Positions 27,201 to 37,700 of a stretch of DNA of 64,000 bases are shown one piece after another. Each line of letters opens with the position of its first letter. Position 1 is the stretch's first letter. A program made the position numbers and the translations under genes. The notes beneath the pieces were generated by a model. That model did not search any database. It saw nothing but the letters and a program-made list of their open reading frames with translations, and was not told the origin of the DNA. Location: the NCBI RefSeq assembly GCF_000750955.1, contig NZ_CCEJ010000001.1, positions 298,197 through 362,196 on the forward strand. The letters are read 5' to 3'. The DNA comes from Criblamydia sequanensis CRIB-18 (GTDB lineage: Bacteria; Chlamydiota; Chlamydiia; Chlamydiales; Criblamydiaceae).

Positions 27201-27483
27201 TAAAGTAGCCGGACCAATCGAAAAAGAGAAGAAAGAGAAGATCAAGGACAAAATTGGAAGCACTATATCTGCCTCAAAAGCATTAAAAGGTACTAAAAGG
27301 TTAATTCGTCCTTCAAAACACCTCTCTTATTACGTTAATAGCTCCCTATTTCCAATTTTAGATCTTAGCCATACAGGCCAAGGGCCTATGGATCTTTCTC
27401 AATTCGATCTTGAGGAATACTTAAAATCCATAGATGACGATGATAAGGTTGTTGATAGGGAAGACCAAGACTCAAAGGAATAA
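24229..27483 (+). CDS. BTB-TPR family protein P2 (group A)
   Basis: 1,084 residues from the ATG at 24229, chosen because it aligns with the other family starts (MTFFTLAQRISNGD) and has TAGGA at the usual distance; an upstream in-frame ATG at 24142 adds an AT-rich leader that is not credible protein. The BTB domain starts at LPDSMCDVTL (Cys261) and resumes at ILASSSEFF (369). The insert between holds GKGKEKEVW and KRK-x10-KRVKLS (313-330), whose second half resembles the c-Myc NLS. TPR-like segment towards the C-terminus (INPKNTIALTYLANWHLE). Tail: SQFDLEEYLKSIDDDD. Confidence 0.82.
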   Translation: MTFFTLAQRISNGDTAPLESYLKSGYDSGIRAYLHTTLSNRNISMVVPDTAPGKKEWFRLEYPALIPGTNPTTNLLSAFKMQLHDRAFVAKFIENLSECQTIADLILATNGDLKNVAIFKASLQIISDRISILDLENQSPVTHESKLEIKKRTSHVIQITTKVINLCNEFFALKRGVPLSIAPFLSLETSGLGMPVAPCSHFTDETLLNWALSLSSEQKEKVVFFDFNQYPELTGEIPFKLKQIFPNLSFSCFGTLPDSMCDVTLFGDSAPENLEGEEIQRSEGEEIEKEGKGKEKEVWDEETGKYYFPGGNKRKGSPVLNPGSPKRVKLSPINQDLEIGKDKEKVESEESSKVNDKDKPEGIKTNKKILASSSEFFNQLFYGGFDEENKQEILLREVKPHILKMCIDAFYLRTDLKTASLEDLFEVYKTAFYLGLKTPKAIAEAQIISLLETSSEQLFLEKEIGKEKETDGISEEKRAMAVETSFQKMGQYYVDVSHIFLLEPTSLLKKRMVRFLQKELLSLNPSSYKNLFVRFLEANLPLVEVIEALQENVEVLKTQNEESKDLDKLYDSLWQASLECRGQSFKEIIHLCRKYWELSSSLDKSLKQHIRCANACLKMNSSIEVKKVLLASLLKAAQVGDDTCERARREPLMCRGTKTANGLKNKFFNAFSKLMKSIKGDSFEISEVDANEHELFSLELMKLSSMATDSDELKIRFRSASIAAKVSLNNHNAYKAAQIFANPRWERTKKDHYNYRPIAEPMNAIRHLKFLCPEVANSDNLEDFLSLGLTSNNPVVLSLCSVLHYYAYHQDWNRIFETAGLAIQYDPMNELALSLYGASLIHLAKVKPEESEALLNLAKQHLDKSLTINPKNTIALTYLANWHLERQEKSEAIAIFKKIKNAEHTIDNFHLIKHMLLGSPEEREEGGKILLRTLKNQSQKLMDINWFHLFALYAIQKNDAKLLDTVKTFFEDCFLEGAYNKETLHMIARICKVAGPIEKEKKEKIKDKIGSTISASKALKGTKRLIRPSKHLSYYVNSSLFPILDLSHTGQGPMDLSQFDLEEYLKSIDDDDKVVDREDQDSKE

Positions 27484-27507
27484 GTTATTTCCTGATTTGT
27501 TAACTTT

Positions 27508-27544
27508 AAAAAACTTGTTAATATTAATATTAACAAGTTTTTTA
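27508..27544 (+). terminator. Terminator after P2
   Basis: AAAAAACTTGTTAATA pairs with TATTAACAAGTTTTTT, a long perfect stem. Confidence 0.88.
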
Positions 27545-27663
27545 TTGTTTAAATTAATTGGTTTTTTAAATGTTTTAGTGATTACTGATAATACAATAGA
27601 ATATTAATTTTTTTTATATTATGATTTCTGTTATTTTTTTAATAATTTAATAGGAATCATACT

Positions 27664-30600
27664 ATGAATTTTTATAGTTTAGCAGAGCGAATTGCCAATG
27701 GAGATGTAAGTCCGCTTGAATCTTATCTTAGACATGGATATGACCAAGGCACCCCTGTACAACTACTAACTCCTCAACCTTATAATTTATCCTATATTTA
27801 TCCCAATTCAGAAGACAAAGAATGGTATCGACTAGCCTATTCTCGAATAGTGCCTTTTAATGTAAATCCCACAGCACAAATTTTATGTAAATTTAGATTG
27901 CAAATACAAGATAGCTCGATTGTAGCACAGTTTATTGAAAGCCTAGGTAAATGCCAAACACTTGCGGATTTGATCTTGGCAACCCAAGGCGAAGCAAGGA
28001 ATGTCGCTGCTTTTAAGACAAGCCTTAATGTGATTAGAGATCGAATCTCAATCATGAACCTTGAAAAGCATGGTTCTATCAAACCGGAAAGTATCTTAGA
28101 GATTGAAAAAAGAACTAATAACCTTTTGGAAGTGACTTCTAAGGTAATTTGCCTATGCAAGGAATTTCGCGCCCTAAATAAAGCGGGAAGCTTATCAGCT
28201 CCTTTTACGATTTTCGAAAGGAAAGGAATTGCCTTGCCCTTCACACACTGCACCCAATTTACTGATGAAAATCTTATTGATTGGGCGTCAAATCTTTCTT
28301 CCAAACAAAAAGAAAAAGTAGTTTTCTTCGATTTCAATAACTACCCTGAGCTAACACCTGAAGTCCCTTTTAAATTAAAACAAATCTTTCCAAATCTTTC
28401 CTTTTTCTGTTTTGGATCTCTCCCTGACTCTATGTGCGATGTAACTCTAATTGGAGATACTGAATTAAACGAAAGTGCTGCTGAAGAGGAATTTGAAGTC
28501 AGGTCTCCCCCAAAAAAAATTCAAGAAAAAGGGAAAGAAAAGGAAGTTCGGGATGAGAAAACAGGGTGTTATTATTTTCCTTCCGGAAACAAAAGGAAGC
28601 CTTCCTATAGCCCTCAAAACTTAAGAAGCTTAAAAAAACAAAAGCTATCCTCTAATAAAGGAGCCTCGAAAGAAACCGAAGTTAAGGAAAAAGAAAAAGT
28701 TAATTCAGAAGGATCTTTGGAAGAAGCCGATAGGCCAACCGGAATTAAAGTTAATAAAAAAATCCTAGCTTCCTCTTCAGAATTTTTTAATCAATTATTT
28801 TATGGCGGGTTTAACGAAGAAAATAAAACAGAAATTTTATTAAGAGATGTAAGACCGGGCATTTTAAAAAAATGCTTAGATGCCTTTTTTTTAAGGACAG
28901 ATCTTAAAAATGAAAGTTTAGAAACCCTTTTTGAAGTTTATAAAACGTCTTTTTATCTAGAATTAAAAGCTGTTAAAGCACTAGCTGAAGCTCAAATTAT
29001 TAGGCTTCTTGAAGTTTCTTTAGAAGAGCTTTTTGTTGAAAGGGGAATTAATGGAGAGAAAGAGGCCGAAGAGGTTAATCCGGATGAGAAAAATGCGCGC
29101 GATGCAGAAAACACGATACAAACACTAGGACAGTGTTACTTAGATGTGAGCCATATTTTTCTGCAAGAGCCTAAAAACTTATTAAAGAAAAATATCATTC
29201 AGTTTTTACAAAAGAAGTTTTTATCCATTGACGTCGCATCTTATAAGAATCTATTCAGGGTCTTTCTTGAGGCAGGTTTGCCTCTTGTCGAGGTTATTGA
29301 AGAGTTGCAGGCGAAAGTCTCAATTCAGAATGACCGTAAAGAGGAAATAAAAGATCTTGATAAACTCTATATGGCTTTATGGCAGTCTTCTTTAGAGCTT
29401 AATGGTCAATCTTTTAAAGAGGTCTTAACCTTGTGCCGGAAATACTGGGAAGGCCGTCCGAACCTCGAAGTCTCATTAAGACAGCATATCAGATGTGCGG
29501 CATTTTGTTTAAAAAACAATAGTTCCTCGGAAGCTAAAAGGACTCTTTTAGCAAGTTTGCTTAAAGCTGCGCAAGTTGGAGATGATGTGGGTGACAGAGT
29601 TTTTAAAATAGCTTTAATGGCAAGAACCAATAAAGGAGCCATAAAATTAAGGGAAAAATTTTTAAACACTCTATATCTCTTGATGAAATCTATAAAAGGT
29701 GATTTTGAGATTCCTGAGATTGATACCTTAAATGAAATTATCGTGAGCCATAGGCTTATGGAATTATCCAATATGGTTTTGGATTTTGACGAATTAAAAA
29801 TTCGCTCAAGGTTGGCAGCTGTTGCAGGGAAAGTTTATCCGGATCATATGTTGGCTGTTCATACTTCTCTATTATATAAAAATATGAAATGGGGGATTGA
29901 AAAAAGTAAGCGATTTAATGACCCTAATAGGATTATACAACCAAAAAGTGCCTTCAGCCTTATAAGAACTCTAAGTCCTCGTGAAATACGTAAAAAGGAT
30001 ACATTAAATGATTATTCGGACTGGGCTTTAACCACTCAAAATCCTTTGGCTCTCTCATTATGTTCGGTTTTACTCTACCATGCGAATCATCAAAATTGGG
30101 ATAAAATCTTTGCTACGTCTTATTTAGCGTTGCAATATGATTTTAGCAACGAGCTTGCCCATTCTCTTCATGGTGCCTCCCTTATTCAGTTAGCTAAAGT
30201 TAAGCCGGAGGAAAGAGAAGGGCTATTGACTCAAGCCAAGCAAAACTTAGACAATTCTTTGAAACGAAATCCAAAAAATACTATTGCCCTTACCTACCTT
30301 GCAAATTGGCATTTAGCTAAAGAGGAGGTCTCGCAGGCGAAGACAATTTTTAAAACTATAAAAAATGTGATGCTTACGCAAGACAACTTTGATTTAATTA
30401 ACCATCTGCTTCAGGGATCCAATGAAGAAATGGAGGAAGGGATTAAAATATTAGAGCGCACATTAAGGTGCAGCCATGATAAAATTATGGACCTTAACTG
30501 GTTTCATTTGATGGCCTATCCCTCTCTTGCTAAGCAAGATGTTAAATCCTTAAAAAAACTTAAAACTTTTTTTGAGGCGTGCTTGGATTCAGGGATCTAT

Positions 30601-30939
30601 TCACTTGAGACTCTCTCTATTTTAAATAAGATTTATCAAGAAGAAGGCTTGATTGGACCTGTTGACGAGGAGAAAAAAAGCAAGCTTGCCGAGGCAACGC
30701 ATGATGGGAGCGAGAAATCAAACGCCTTAAAATATCATAGAACGTCAAGCCCTCCAACTATGCACCCGGCGAATTATTTTATCCCTATTAATAATTTTAC
30801 CCTTCCGGTCTTGGTCCCTTCTCATTCTGATCAGGCGGATTTAGGTCTTCCTCCCTCAGATTTTAATGTAGATGATTTTTTCTTTTTTGGAGAAGACGAT
30901 GAGATGGTAGGCGGTACGGACCCGCACTACATCGGGTAA
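27664..30939 (+). CDS. BTB-TPR family protein P3 (group A)
   Basis: 1,091 residues, start MNFYSLAERIANGD with AATAGGAATC upstream. Same order as P1: N-terminal region (CQTLADLILATQGE), split BTB (Cys258, resuming ILASSSEFF at 367), helical middle, TPR-like segment (NPKNTIALTYLANWHLA). The insert carries EKGKEKEVR and a bipartite motif KRK-x11-KKQKLS (310-328). The C-terminal tail is PSDFNVDDFFFFGEDDE, then a short extension. A Leu/Phe-rich helix pair after the BTB fold (about 490-560) may be the BACK-like part. Confidence 0.82.
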   Translation: MNFYSLAERIANGDVSPLESYLRHGYDQGTPVQLLTPQPYNLSYIYPNSEDKEWYRLAYSRIVPFNVNPTAQILCKFRLQIQDSSIVAQFIESLGKCQTLADLILATQGEARNVAAFKTSLNVIRDRISIMNLEKHGSIKPESILEIEKRTNNLLEVTSKVICLCKEFRALNKAGSLSAPFTIFERKGIALPFTHCTQFTDENLIDWASNLSSKQKEKVVFFDFNNYPELTPEVPFKLKQIFPNLSFFCFGSLPDSMCDVTLIGDTELNESAAEEEFEVRSPPKKIQEKGKEKEVRDEKTGCYYFPSGNKRKPSYSPQNLRSLKKQKLSSNKGASKETEVKEKEKVNSEGSLEEADRPTGIKVNKKILASSSEFFNQLFYGGFNEENKTEILLRDVRPGILKKCLDAFFLRTDLKNESLETLFEVYKTSFYLELKAVKALAEAQIIRLLEVSLEELFVERGINGEKEAEEVNPDEKNARDAENTIQTLGQCYLDVSHIFLQEPKNLLKKNIIQFLQKKFLSIDVASYKNLFRVFLEAGLPLVEVIEELQAKVSIQNDRKEEIKDLDKLYMALWQSSLELNGQSFKEVLTLCRKYWEGRPNLEVSLRQHIRCAAFCLKNNSSSEAKRTLLASLLKAAQVGDDVGDRVFKIALMARTNKGAIKLREKFLNTLYLLMKSIKGDFEIPEIDTLNEIIVSHRLMELSNMVLDFDELKIRSRLAAVAGKVYPDHMLAVHTSLLYKNMKWGIEKSKRFNDPNRIIQPKSAFSLIRTLSPREIRKKDTLNDYSDWALTTQNPLALSLCSVLLYHANHQNWDKIFATSYLALQYDFSNELAHSLHGASLIQLAKVKPEEREGLLTQAKQNLDNSLKRNPKNTIALTYLANWHLAKEEVSQAKTIFKTIKNVMLTQDNFDLINHLLQGSNEEMEEGIKILERTLRCSHDKIMDLNWFHLMAYPSLAKQDVKSLKKLKTFFEACLDSGIYSLETLSILNKIYQEEGLIGPVDEEKKSKLAEATHDGSEKSNALKYHRTSSPPTMHPANYFIPINNFTLPVLVPSHSDQADLGLPPSDFNVDDFFFFGEDDEMVGGTDPHYIG

Positions 30940-30962
30940 ACGATTTCTGAGTCACCTATCAC

Positions 30963-30998
30963 AAAGACTTGTTAATTTTAGTTAACAAGTCTTATTTT
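30963..30998 (+). terminator. Terminator after P3
   Basis: AAGACTTGTTAA pairs with TTAACAAGTCTT, then ATTTTT. Same stem sequence as after P4. Confidence 0.88.
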
Positions 30999-31132
30999 TA
31001 ACAATAATAGTTTGATTAAAGTATCAATTTATTTCCATAATGATTTAACAAAAATACAATAGGTATTAATTATTTTTTCATGTATATTAGTTTCTCTTAA
31101 TAAAAAAATTAATAGTTAATAGGAATCTTTAT

Positions 31133-34100
31133 ATGAATTTTTATAGATTGGCAGAGAGAGTCGCAAATGCGGACGCTAGACCCTTAGAATCTTATCTCAA
31201 GAACGATTGTTCCGGACGCATTGTAACGCTTCACACCGCAAGAGGAAATCCAAAGTTGTCCATAAGATTGCCCCAAAGTGATTCTGCTAAAGATTGGTTT
31301 CGCCTGGAATATTCTTCTAAAGAAGAATCTTCCAATAACTCTTTTATGATTTCTAACCCCTACTCAAAAAGATTGAAAAAAAGCGATGGCTTATTTGTCG
31401 CCCAATTTATGGAAGCGTTAAGCAAATGTCAAACTATAGCGGATTTAATTTTAGCGACAGAAGGTGAGCCGGAAAATGTTGCCGCTTTTAAAACAAGCCT
31501 TGAAATTATACGACTCCGCTTTTCCCTATTAAATCTTGAGAATTTACATTCTTTTGAAGCAAAAACAAGAAAAAATAAGACTCTTGCGGTAACAAGCCGC
31601 ATTATTAATCTTTGCGAGGAATTTTTAAAGATAAAAGAAAGACAGTCCTTATCCGGAACACCTTTCTTAGCTTATGAAGCTAATGGATCAGCGCTTCCTG
31701 TTAACATTCAAATTTCTTTAACCGATGAAGATCTTCTTAATTGGGCTTCCAATCTTTCTCAAGAACAACGCGAAAAAATTGTATTTTTCGATTTCACAAG
31801 GTACCCGGAATTAACGGCAGAGGTCCCTTTTAAATTAAAAGAAGTTTTTCCAAATCTTTCTTTCACATGTTTTGGAATGCTTCCTGAGTCAATGTGCGAT
31901 GTGATTTTATTTGGTAATTCCGATTTGGAAGCTGAAGAAAAATCAAGAGAAAATGAATTTTCAGAAGAGACTGAGCATTCCTTCAGAGAAAAAGAATGTA
32001 AGGGTAAGGAAAAAGAAGTTTTTAACGAAGAAACGGGAACTTATTTTTTTCCAAATACAAATAAAAGAAAGGCTTCTTGCCAAACTCAAAAACCATCAAG
32101 TCCTAAAAAGGTAAAAATTTCGATTCAGAATGAAGTTTTGGAGTCTTCTGAAAAAGAGAAAGAAAAAGAGAAGGTCGATTCTGAAGAAAAAGTTGAAGAA
32201 GTTGTAAAACCTATTGGAATAAAAGCAAATAAAAAAATCTTAGCTTCTTCTTCAGAATTTTTTAATCAATTATTTTATGGCGGATTTAAAGAGGCAGGGC
32301 AGAAAGAAATTGAATTAAGAGAGGTGAGTTCTTTTACCTTAAGTCTTTGTTTAGATGCACTTTTTTTAAGATCGGATCTTAAAAATGCCAGCTTAAACTC
32401 TCTTTTTGATGTTTATAAAGCGGCCTTTTATCTTGATTTACCGGCCGTTAAAAAAATTGCAGAAGCTCAGATTGTACGGATTCTTGAGACCGAATCTTCA
32501 ATAAGTGATCTGCTTCTTGAGGAGACAAATGAAAATAGTGAAAATGAGCGAGATCAAGATCTTAGAAAATCCAGGGAAGCTGAGAGGGCGATTCAAGAAA
32601 TTGGTCAACATTACTTGAATTTAAGCCATATTTTCTTGAAAGAGGAAAGTTGTTTAAAAGAAGCAATTCCTCGATTTATCGCTAATGAATTATTAGCTGT
32701 AAATGCCGCTTTTTATAAAGATATGTTCATTATCCTTTTAGATTCTAAATTGCCCCTTATAGAAATAATGCAATCATTACAGGAAAATGGCCCTATACCT
32801 CAAGATCAAAAAGAGGAGTTAAAGCTAGGTAAACTTTATACCGCTTTATGGAAAGCTTCTTTTGATCGAGGAGGCGCATCCTTTAAAGAGATTCTTTCTC
32901 TTTGCCGAAAATATTGGAATAGCTCAACAAGTGTTGAAAAATCCCTAAGGCAGCATATTTCAATCGTTGAAGCCTGTCTTAAACTTGACAAAATGGCAGC
33001 CAAGGATAGCCTCAAAAAAAGTTTACCTCTTGAGGTTAAGAGCTATCTTCTTGCAAGTTTGCTTAAATCAGCACAAGCTGGGGATAACGAGTACAAAAAA
33101 GATGGTTTATCCAAACAAATAATTGGCAGAACGAACAAAAGAGGGAAGGAATTAAGCGATGCATTTCTTAATTTAGTCTACCTTATGTTGAAATCTATTA
33201 AAGGGGATTTTGAAACCTCTCAAATCGATACCAATAAAAAAGAGTTGATCAGTCAGCGGCTAATGGAGTTTTCAGATAAGGTGCTTCTTCCTACTGAATG
33301 GAAAATTCGATCTAGATTAGCCTCTATTGCAAGTGTTGTGGACTCCGATAATCAAGGAGCTTTTGAGACGTCTCTATTATTAAGTAACCCAAGCTGGGGT
33401 GAAGGAGCTTCTCCTCAATCTTCTGAGGAAATAAGGCTTAATTTAAGCAAGCCTTTGGAGGCCGTTCGTCTTTTAAAACTGCTTTGCCCTGAAATTAAGC
33501 ATAGCAACCTGATTTCAGATATTTTAAAGTTTGCTTCAAAAAGTAAAGATGCTCTTGTACTCTCTTTATGCTCCGTTATTCAATATTATCAGCCCGTTCA
33601 GAATTGGAATGATATCATTGAAACGTCCTTTTCCTCTCTCAAAAGCGATCCTGCAAATGAGCTTGGCCTCTCTCTTTACGGCGCCTCTCTTGTAGAACTT
33701 GCCAAAGTAAAACCTGAGGAAAGCGCGGAGTTATTAAAGAGAGCAAAAGAAATTTTAAAAGAGTCTCTCAAGCATAATCCAAAAAACTCTATTGCCCTTA
33801 CCTACCTTGCAAAAACGCATCTTGCTCAAAATGATAAAGAAGAAGCGCTAGCTGTTTTTAAAACTATTAAGAGGGCGACGAGTACTCCAAATAACTTTGA
33901 TTTAATCTTACAAATGATTCTCTCATCAGAAGAAAATAGGGAAGAAGCCTTAAAAATATTGATTAGGTCCCTCGATAAAGATGGCTCTCAACAAAGCATG
34001 GACATAGGATGGTTTCATTTGATGGCAGCTTATGCTGTTCAAAATACTGATATTGATCTCATGAGAATTCTTAAAAACTTTTTTGAAAATTGCCTTCAAG

Positions 34101-34615
34101 AAAATTTTTACCATAAAGATACCCTTAACTTGTTAGGGTTTATATATGCCAAAGAATCCTTGATAGGCCCTGTAGAAGAAGAAAAAAAAGAAATCCTTAA
34201 GCGTGCGATGGAGAGCCAACAGAATGGCACAAGACTGAAGACTCAAAAATCCATGATTCCTCCTAAAGAGGACCCTTTCCGATATGTTCCGGAGCATCGT
34301 TTTCAACAAAACCAAGCGACTGCTCAGACTATAGGCATAATGTCATGGAACCAATTGACGGCAGATCTAAGCCAGCCATTCGGCTATCCGACGATTGCGG
34401 CGCATCCAAGCCAGCAAATCATGTATCCGACGATGGCGTCGCATCCAAGCCCATTCATCTATCCTGCTCAATCCTATCTGAATCCTTCTCCCTCAATGCT
34501 TGATCCAACGTTATGGGGTGGCGAGGAGTTAGATTTTGATATTTCTCAATTTTTATTGGATGAAGATGTGGATATGACAGGTGTCTCAGGTCAAAGTCCG
34601 GACCAAGGCAACTAA
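31133..34615 (+). CDS. BTB-TPR family protein P4 (group A), longest copy
   Basis: 1,160 residues, start MNFYRLAERVANAD with AATAGGAATC upstream. Split BTB: Cys255 (ESMCDVILFG), resuming ILASSSEFFNQLF at 369; the insert has KGKEKEVF and KRK-x11-KKVKIS (311-330). TPR-like segment NPKNSIALTYLAKTHLA. It differs from P1-P3 in a longer C-terminus rich in Pro, Tyr, Gln and Ser, with two copies of YPT[IM]A[AS]HPS (DNA at about 34385-34450) before the acidic tail ELDFDISQFLLDEDVDM. Codon-level repeats there suggest recent local duplication. Confidence 0.82.
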   Translation: MNFYRLAERVANADARPLESYLKNDCSGRIVTLHTARGNPKLSIRLPQSDSAKDWFRLEYSSKEESSNNSFMISNPYSKRLKKSDGLFVAQFMEALSKCQTIADLILATEGEPENVAAFKTSLEIIRLRFSLLNLENLHSFEAKTRKNKTLAVTSRIINLCEEFLKIKERQSLSGTPFLAYEANGSALPVNIQISLTDEDLLNWASNLSQEQREKIVFFDFTRYPELTAEVPFKLKEVFPNLSFTCFGMLPESMCDVILFGNSDLEAEEKSRENEFSEETEHSFREKECKGKEKEVFNEETGTYFFPNTNKRKASCQTQKPSSPKKVKISIQNEVLESSEKEKEKEKVDSEEKVEEVVKPIGIKANKKILASSSEFFNQLFYGGFKEAGQKEIELREVSSFTLSLCLDALFLRSDLKNASLNSLFDVYKAAFYLDLPAVKKIAEAQIVRILETESSISDLLLEETNENSENERDQDLRKSREAERAIQEIGQHYLNLSHIFLKEESCLKEAIPRFIANELLAVNAAFYKDMFIILLDSKLPLIEIMQSLQENGPIPQDQKEELKLGKLYTALWKASFDRGGASFKEILSLCRKYWNSSTSVEKSLRQHISIVEACLKLDKMAAKDSLKKSLPLEVKSYLLASLLKSAQAGDNEYKKDGLSKQIIGRTNKRGKELSDAFLNLVYLMLKSIKGDFETSQIDTNKKELISQRLMEFSDKVLLPTEWKIRSRLASIASVVDSDNQGAFETSLLLSNPSWGEGASPQSSEEIRLNLSKPLEAVRLLKLLCPEIKHSNLISDILKFASKSKDALVLSLCSVIQYYQPVQNWNDIIETSFSSLKSDPANELGLSLYGASLVELAKVKPEESAELLKRAKEILKESLKHNPKNSIALTYLAKTHLAQNDKEEALAVFKTIKRATSTPNNFDLILQMILSSEENREEALKILIRSLDKDGSQQSMDIGWFHLMAAYAVQNTDIDLMRILKNFFENCLQENFYHKDTLNLLGFIYAKESLIGPVEEEKKEILKRAMESQQNGTRLKTQKSMIPPKEDPFRYVPEHRFQQNQATAQTIGIMSWNQLTADLSQPFGYPTIAAHPSQQIMYPTMASHPSPFIYPAQSYLNPSPSMLDPTLWGGEELDFDISQFLLDEDVDMTGVSGQSPDQGN

Positions 34616-34644
34616 ATTTGTTAAGAAAAGCTGAATCGAACGCT

Positions 34645-34680
34645 AAGACTTGTTAATTTTAATTTAACAAGTCTTTTTTT
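34645..34680 (+). terminator. Terminator after P4
   Basis: AAGACTTGTTAA pairs with TTAACAAGTCTT and seven T residues follow. A decayed copy of this element precedes P6. Confidence 0.9.
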
Positions 34681-34767
34681 ATGTAATGTCAGTGTAATGA
34701 TAATATGTTGTTTTTATTTATAATAATAAATTAAATTAAATGAATTGTATGAAATAAAGGTTTTTAA

Positions 34768-37700
34768 ATGACATTTAATATAACTAAAGCAGCTCATGAA
34801 TTAGCCGAAGCTAAGACTTCTCATCTTGAAAGATTTTTTGCGAGCCCTCGTAGTATTAGGCCAGTTCAATCCTCTTCCAGTAAAAGAAAATTTCAAGAAA
34901 TCGAGATTGATTGGTTCCGATTGCCTCTAAATTCAATCCAAACAGAGAGCGCAAAATGGCAGGCTACAGACGCAATAAATGAATTTTTTTTAAGCCTTGC
35001 AAAATGTCAAACGCTAGCCGACCTATCCTTAGCGACAAGCGGGGATGAAACCGAACTTGCCAGTTTTCGATCTGCTTTAAGAGTCATTAATTATAAAATC
35101 TTGCGTTGCAAATCGGATAACCCCTCTCTTTTTGGAGGTCAGCCTTGTGATGAGAGCTTAATTGCAAAAGGTCTAAAAATACGAAATGATGAGGTTTTGA
35201 ACACGGTTAAACGAATTCTCTCTTTGTGTAAAAAACATTTTAAAGAGAAAAAGAATCAAGCTGTGATTTTAAAGGATTTGCCAAAAGCCTTATTTGAACA
35301 AAAAGGGGTAATAGCGCCGGCTCATATTGAGACCGCAATAACTGATGATGAGCTTATTCTTTGGGCATCGTCTTTACCTTCCTCTTTAAGAGAAAGCGTG
35401 ACTTTTTTTAATTTTTCCAGGTATCCGAATTTGTCTCCCGAGGCTCCGGCTTTATTAAAAGAAGTTTTTCCTAATATTTCTTTTGCTTGCTTCGGAAACT
35501 TACCCGAAAGTTTATGTGATGTTACCCTCGTTCCAACCAGAGAAATAAGTGAAGCTTTTAATCCTGAAATTTCAAGTCAGGGAAGCTTTCCAATTCCGGT
35601 AGAAGAAGAGGATGAGGGGGAACTTGTTATCTATGATCCGGAAGATGAGCAAGACCTTCCCCTTCCAGGATCAAAAGGAAAAGAAAAAGTTGTTGAAGAG
35701 GCAGGACAAGAGGAAAAAATTTCTTGCATCCCGGGAAAAGTTTTAAAATCTGAAACTTATGAAAAATCAATTATCGAAGATTCATCTGAAGAACAAATAG
35801 AGATAAGAACCAATAGAAAAATTTTAGCGTCCTGCTCTCCATTTTTTAAACAGTTATTTTTTGGCGGTATGAAGGAAGCCGCTCTTAATCGAGTTTATAT
35901 ACGTGAGGTTAGACCTCATGTTTTTGAAGCCTGCATGAAGGTCCTTTTCTCAAAAACTGATCTGAAAGAGGTCAGCCTTCCTGTTCTTATTGAAGTCTTA
36001 AAAACCGCTCATTTACTTGAGCTTCCGAGTGTCATAGAAAAGGTTAAATGCCAAATTATTCTTCAGCTTGAAAATTTGGAAGTGACAGAAGAAAACGTTC
36101 AAGCAGTATGCCAAGGCTATTTCGATTTAGAAAATATTTTGAAGATCGATCAAGAGAGCCTAATTGAAAATGCGATTATTTTATTTCTTAAGAAGAGTCT
36201 TTTAGAAGTAGACGCCTCTTCTGTTAAAGGACTTTTAGTTACATTCATTAATAACGATCTGCCGATTATTAAGATCTTTAAATTTCTAAAGCAAGAAGGC
36301 AATCATCAAGTCAAGAAGGCAAAAACTACACAACCGACTTCCCTTAAAATTCTTTTTAGGACTCTTATAGAGGCTTCTTTGGAGTGCCAGGGTAAGTTTT
36401 TGGAGGAAGTAGTTCAGGTGACAAGCTCATACTGGAAAAGTTCCTTGACACCCGGCGATCGATTGGATGCTTACTTTCGACTTCTTAGGGCTTGCACCCC
36501 TTCGAGATCGATTCCAATATCTCTTAAAAGGAAGTTATTCTACAAAATGCTTAAAGAAGCTGAAAGCTTTGAACATGACGGCATGATTTTAAATCGAAGG
36601 AACTCGAAAATCGGGAACTCAAGAAAAAAAGCCTTCTTGGAAGTGACAAATGACATTTTAGAGAGTTTTGGGGTCAATGTTTCTTCTGAAACCAATAATT
36701 TTAGCGACCCATCCCGGCTCTCAGAGCATCTTGGAAACTTAGCGGAAGCTTGTCAAACTTTGCCTCATCCCGGAAAAAAGATAGCCCATAAGCTAGCCTC
36801 CATGGCGGTCAAGGTGGATGATAAGAATGAAAAAGCAAAAATTTTAGCTTTACTTTACAAAAGTTTAGCTTGGGGAACCTCGAGAAGATGTTTTGAGGGG
36901 TTGGATGTTCGTCCTTACTACGCTAAAGACCTTTTAACACTCATGACACCCTCTTTAAAAGAATCAGCAAATATTAATGATTTTTTTAATGTTAGCAGTA
37001 CAAATCCGGCAGCCCTTTCTTTATCAGCGCTTATTCGATTTTATCACCCTATGGAAAGGGATTGGCCGATGATTTTTTTACAAACAGAGGAGGCTCTTAA
37101 AACAAGACCTTTTGATGATCTGGCCTTAGCTCTTCAAGGAGCCTGCTATTTTCACTTTGCTTTAAAGGATCCATCAAAAAAAGATGAGTTTTATAAAGCG
37201 TCTATCAAAAATTTAAAAAATGCCCTTTCTTATAATTCTAAAAACACAATTGCGCTTCTATACCTTGCTAATTGCTACTTTAAACTTGGCAAAATTTCAA
37301 AAGCTACAGCCCTCTTCAAAACGATTAAATGCAATACGGTTATCCGAGATAATGAGGATATGATTCGTTTTAGCCTTGAAAGATCAGGGGAAGATTTTGA
37401 GGAGGCCAATAGAATTATCATGGAAGATTTTAATCTTCCTGATTATGGTCTTGCAATCCCTGAAATGGCGTTTCAAGATAAGAGTTTGCTCTCCTATAAC
37501 TTATTTGCAAAGCTTGCTCTCAAAAAAATGAATGAAACGCTTTTGAAAAAAGCTCAATTCTTTTTGGAGAATTTCTGTCTTGCAAAAGAAAGCTACAACG
37601 AGGAAACGTTAACCCTTTTAGAAGAGATTTACACTCTAAAAGAAAAAGCGGGGGGAGTAGACGCCAATAAAAAACAAGCCTTAAAAACAGCTTATAAAAA

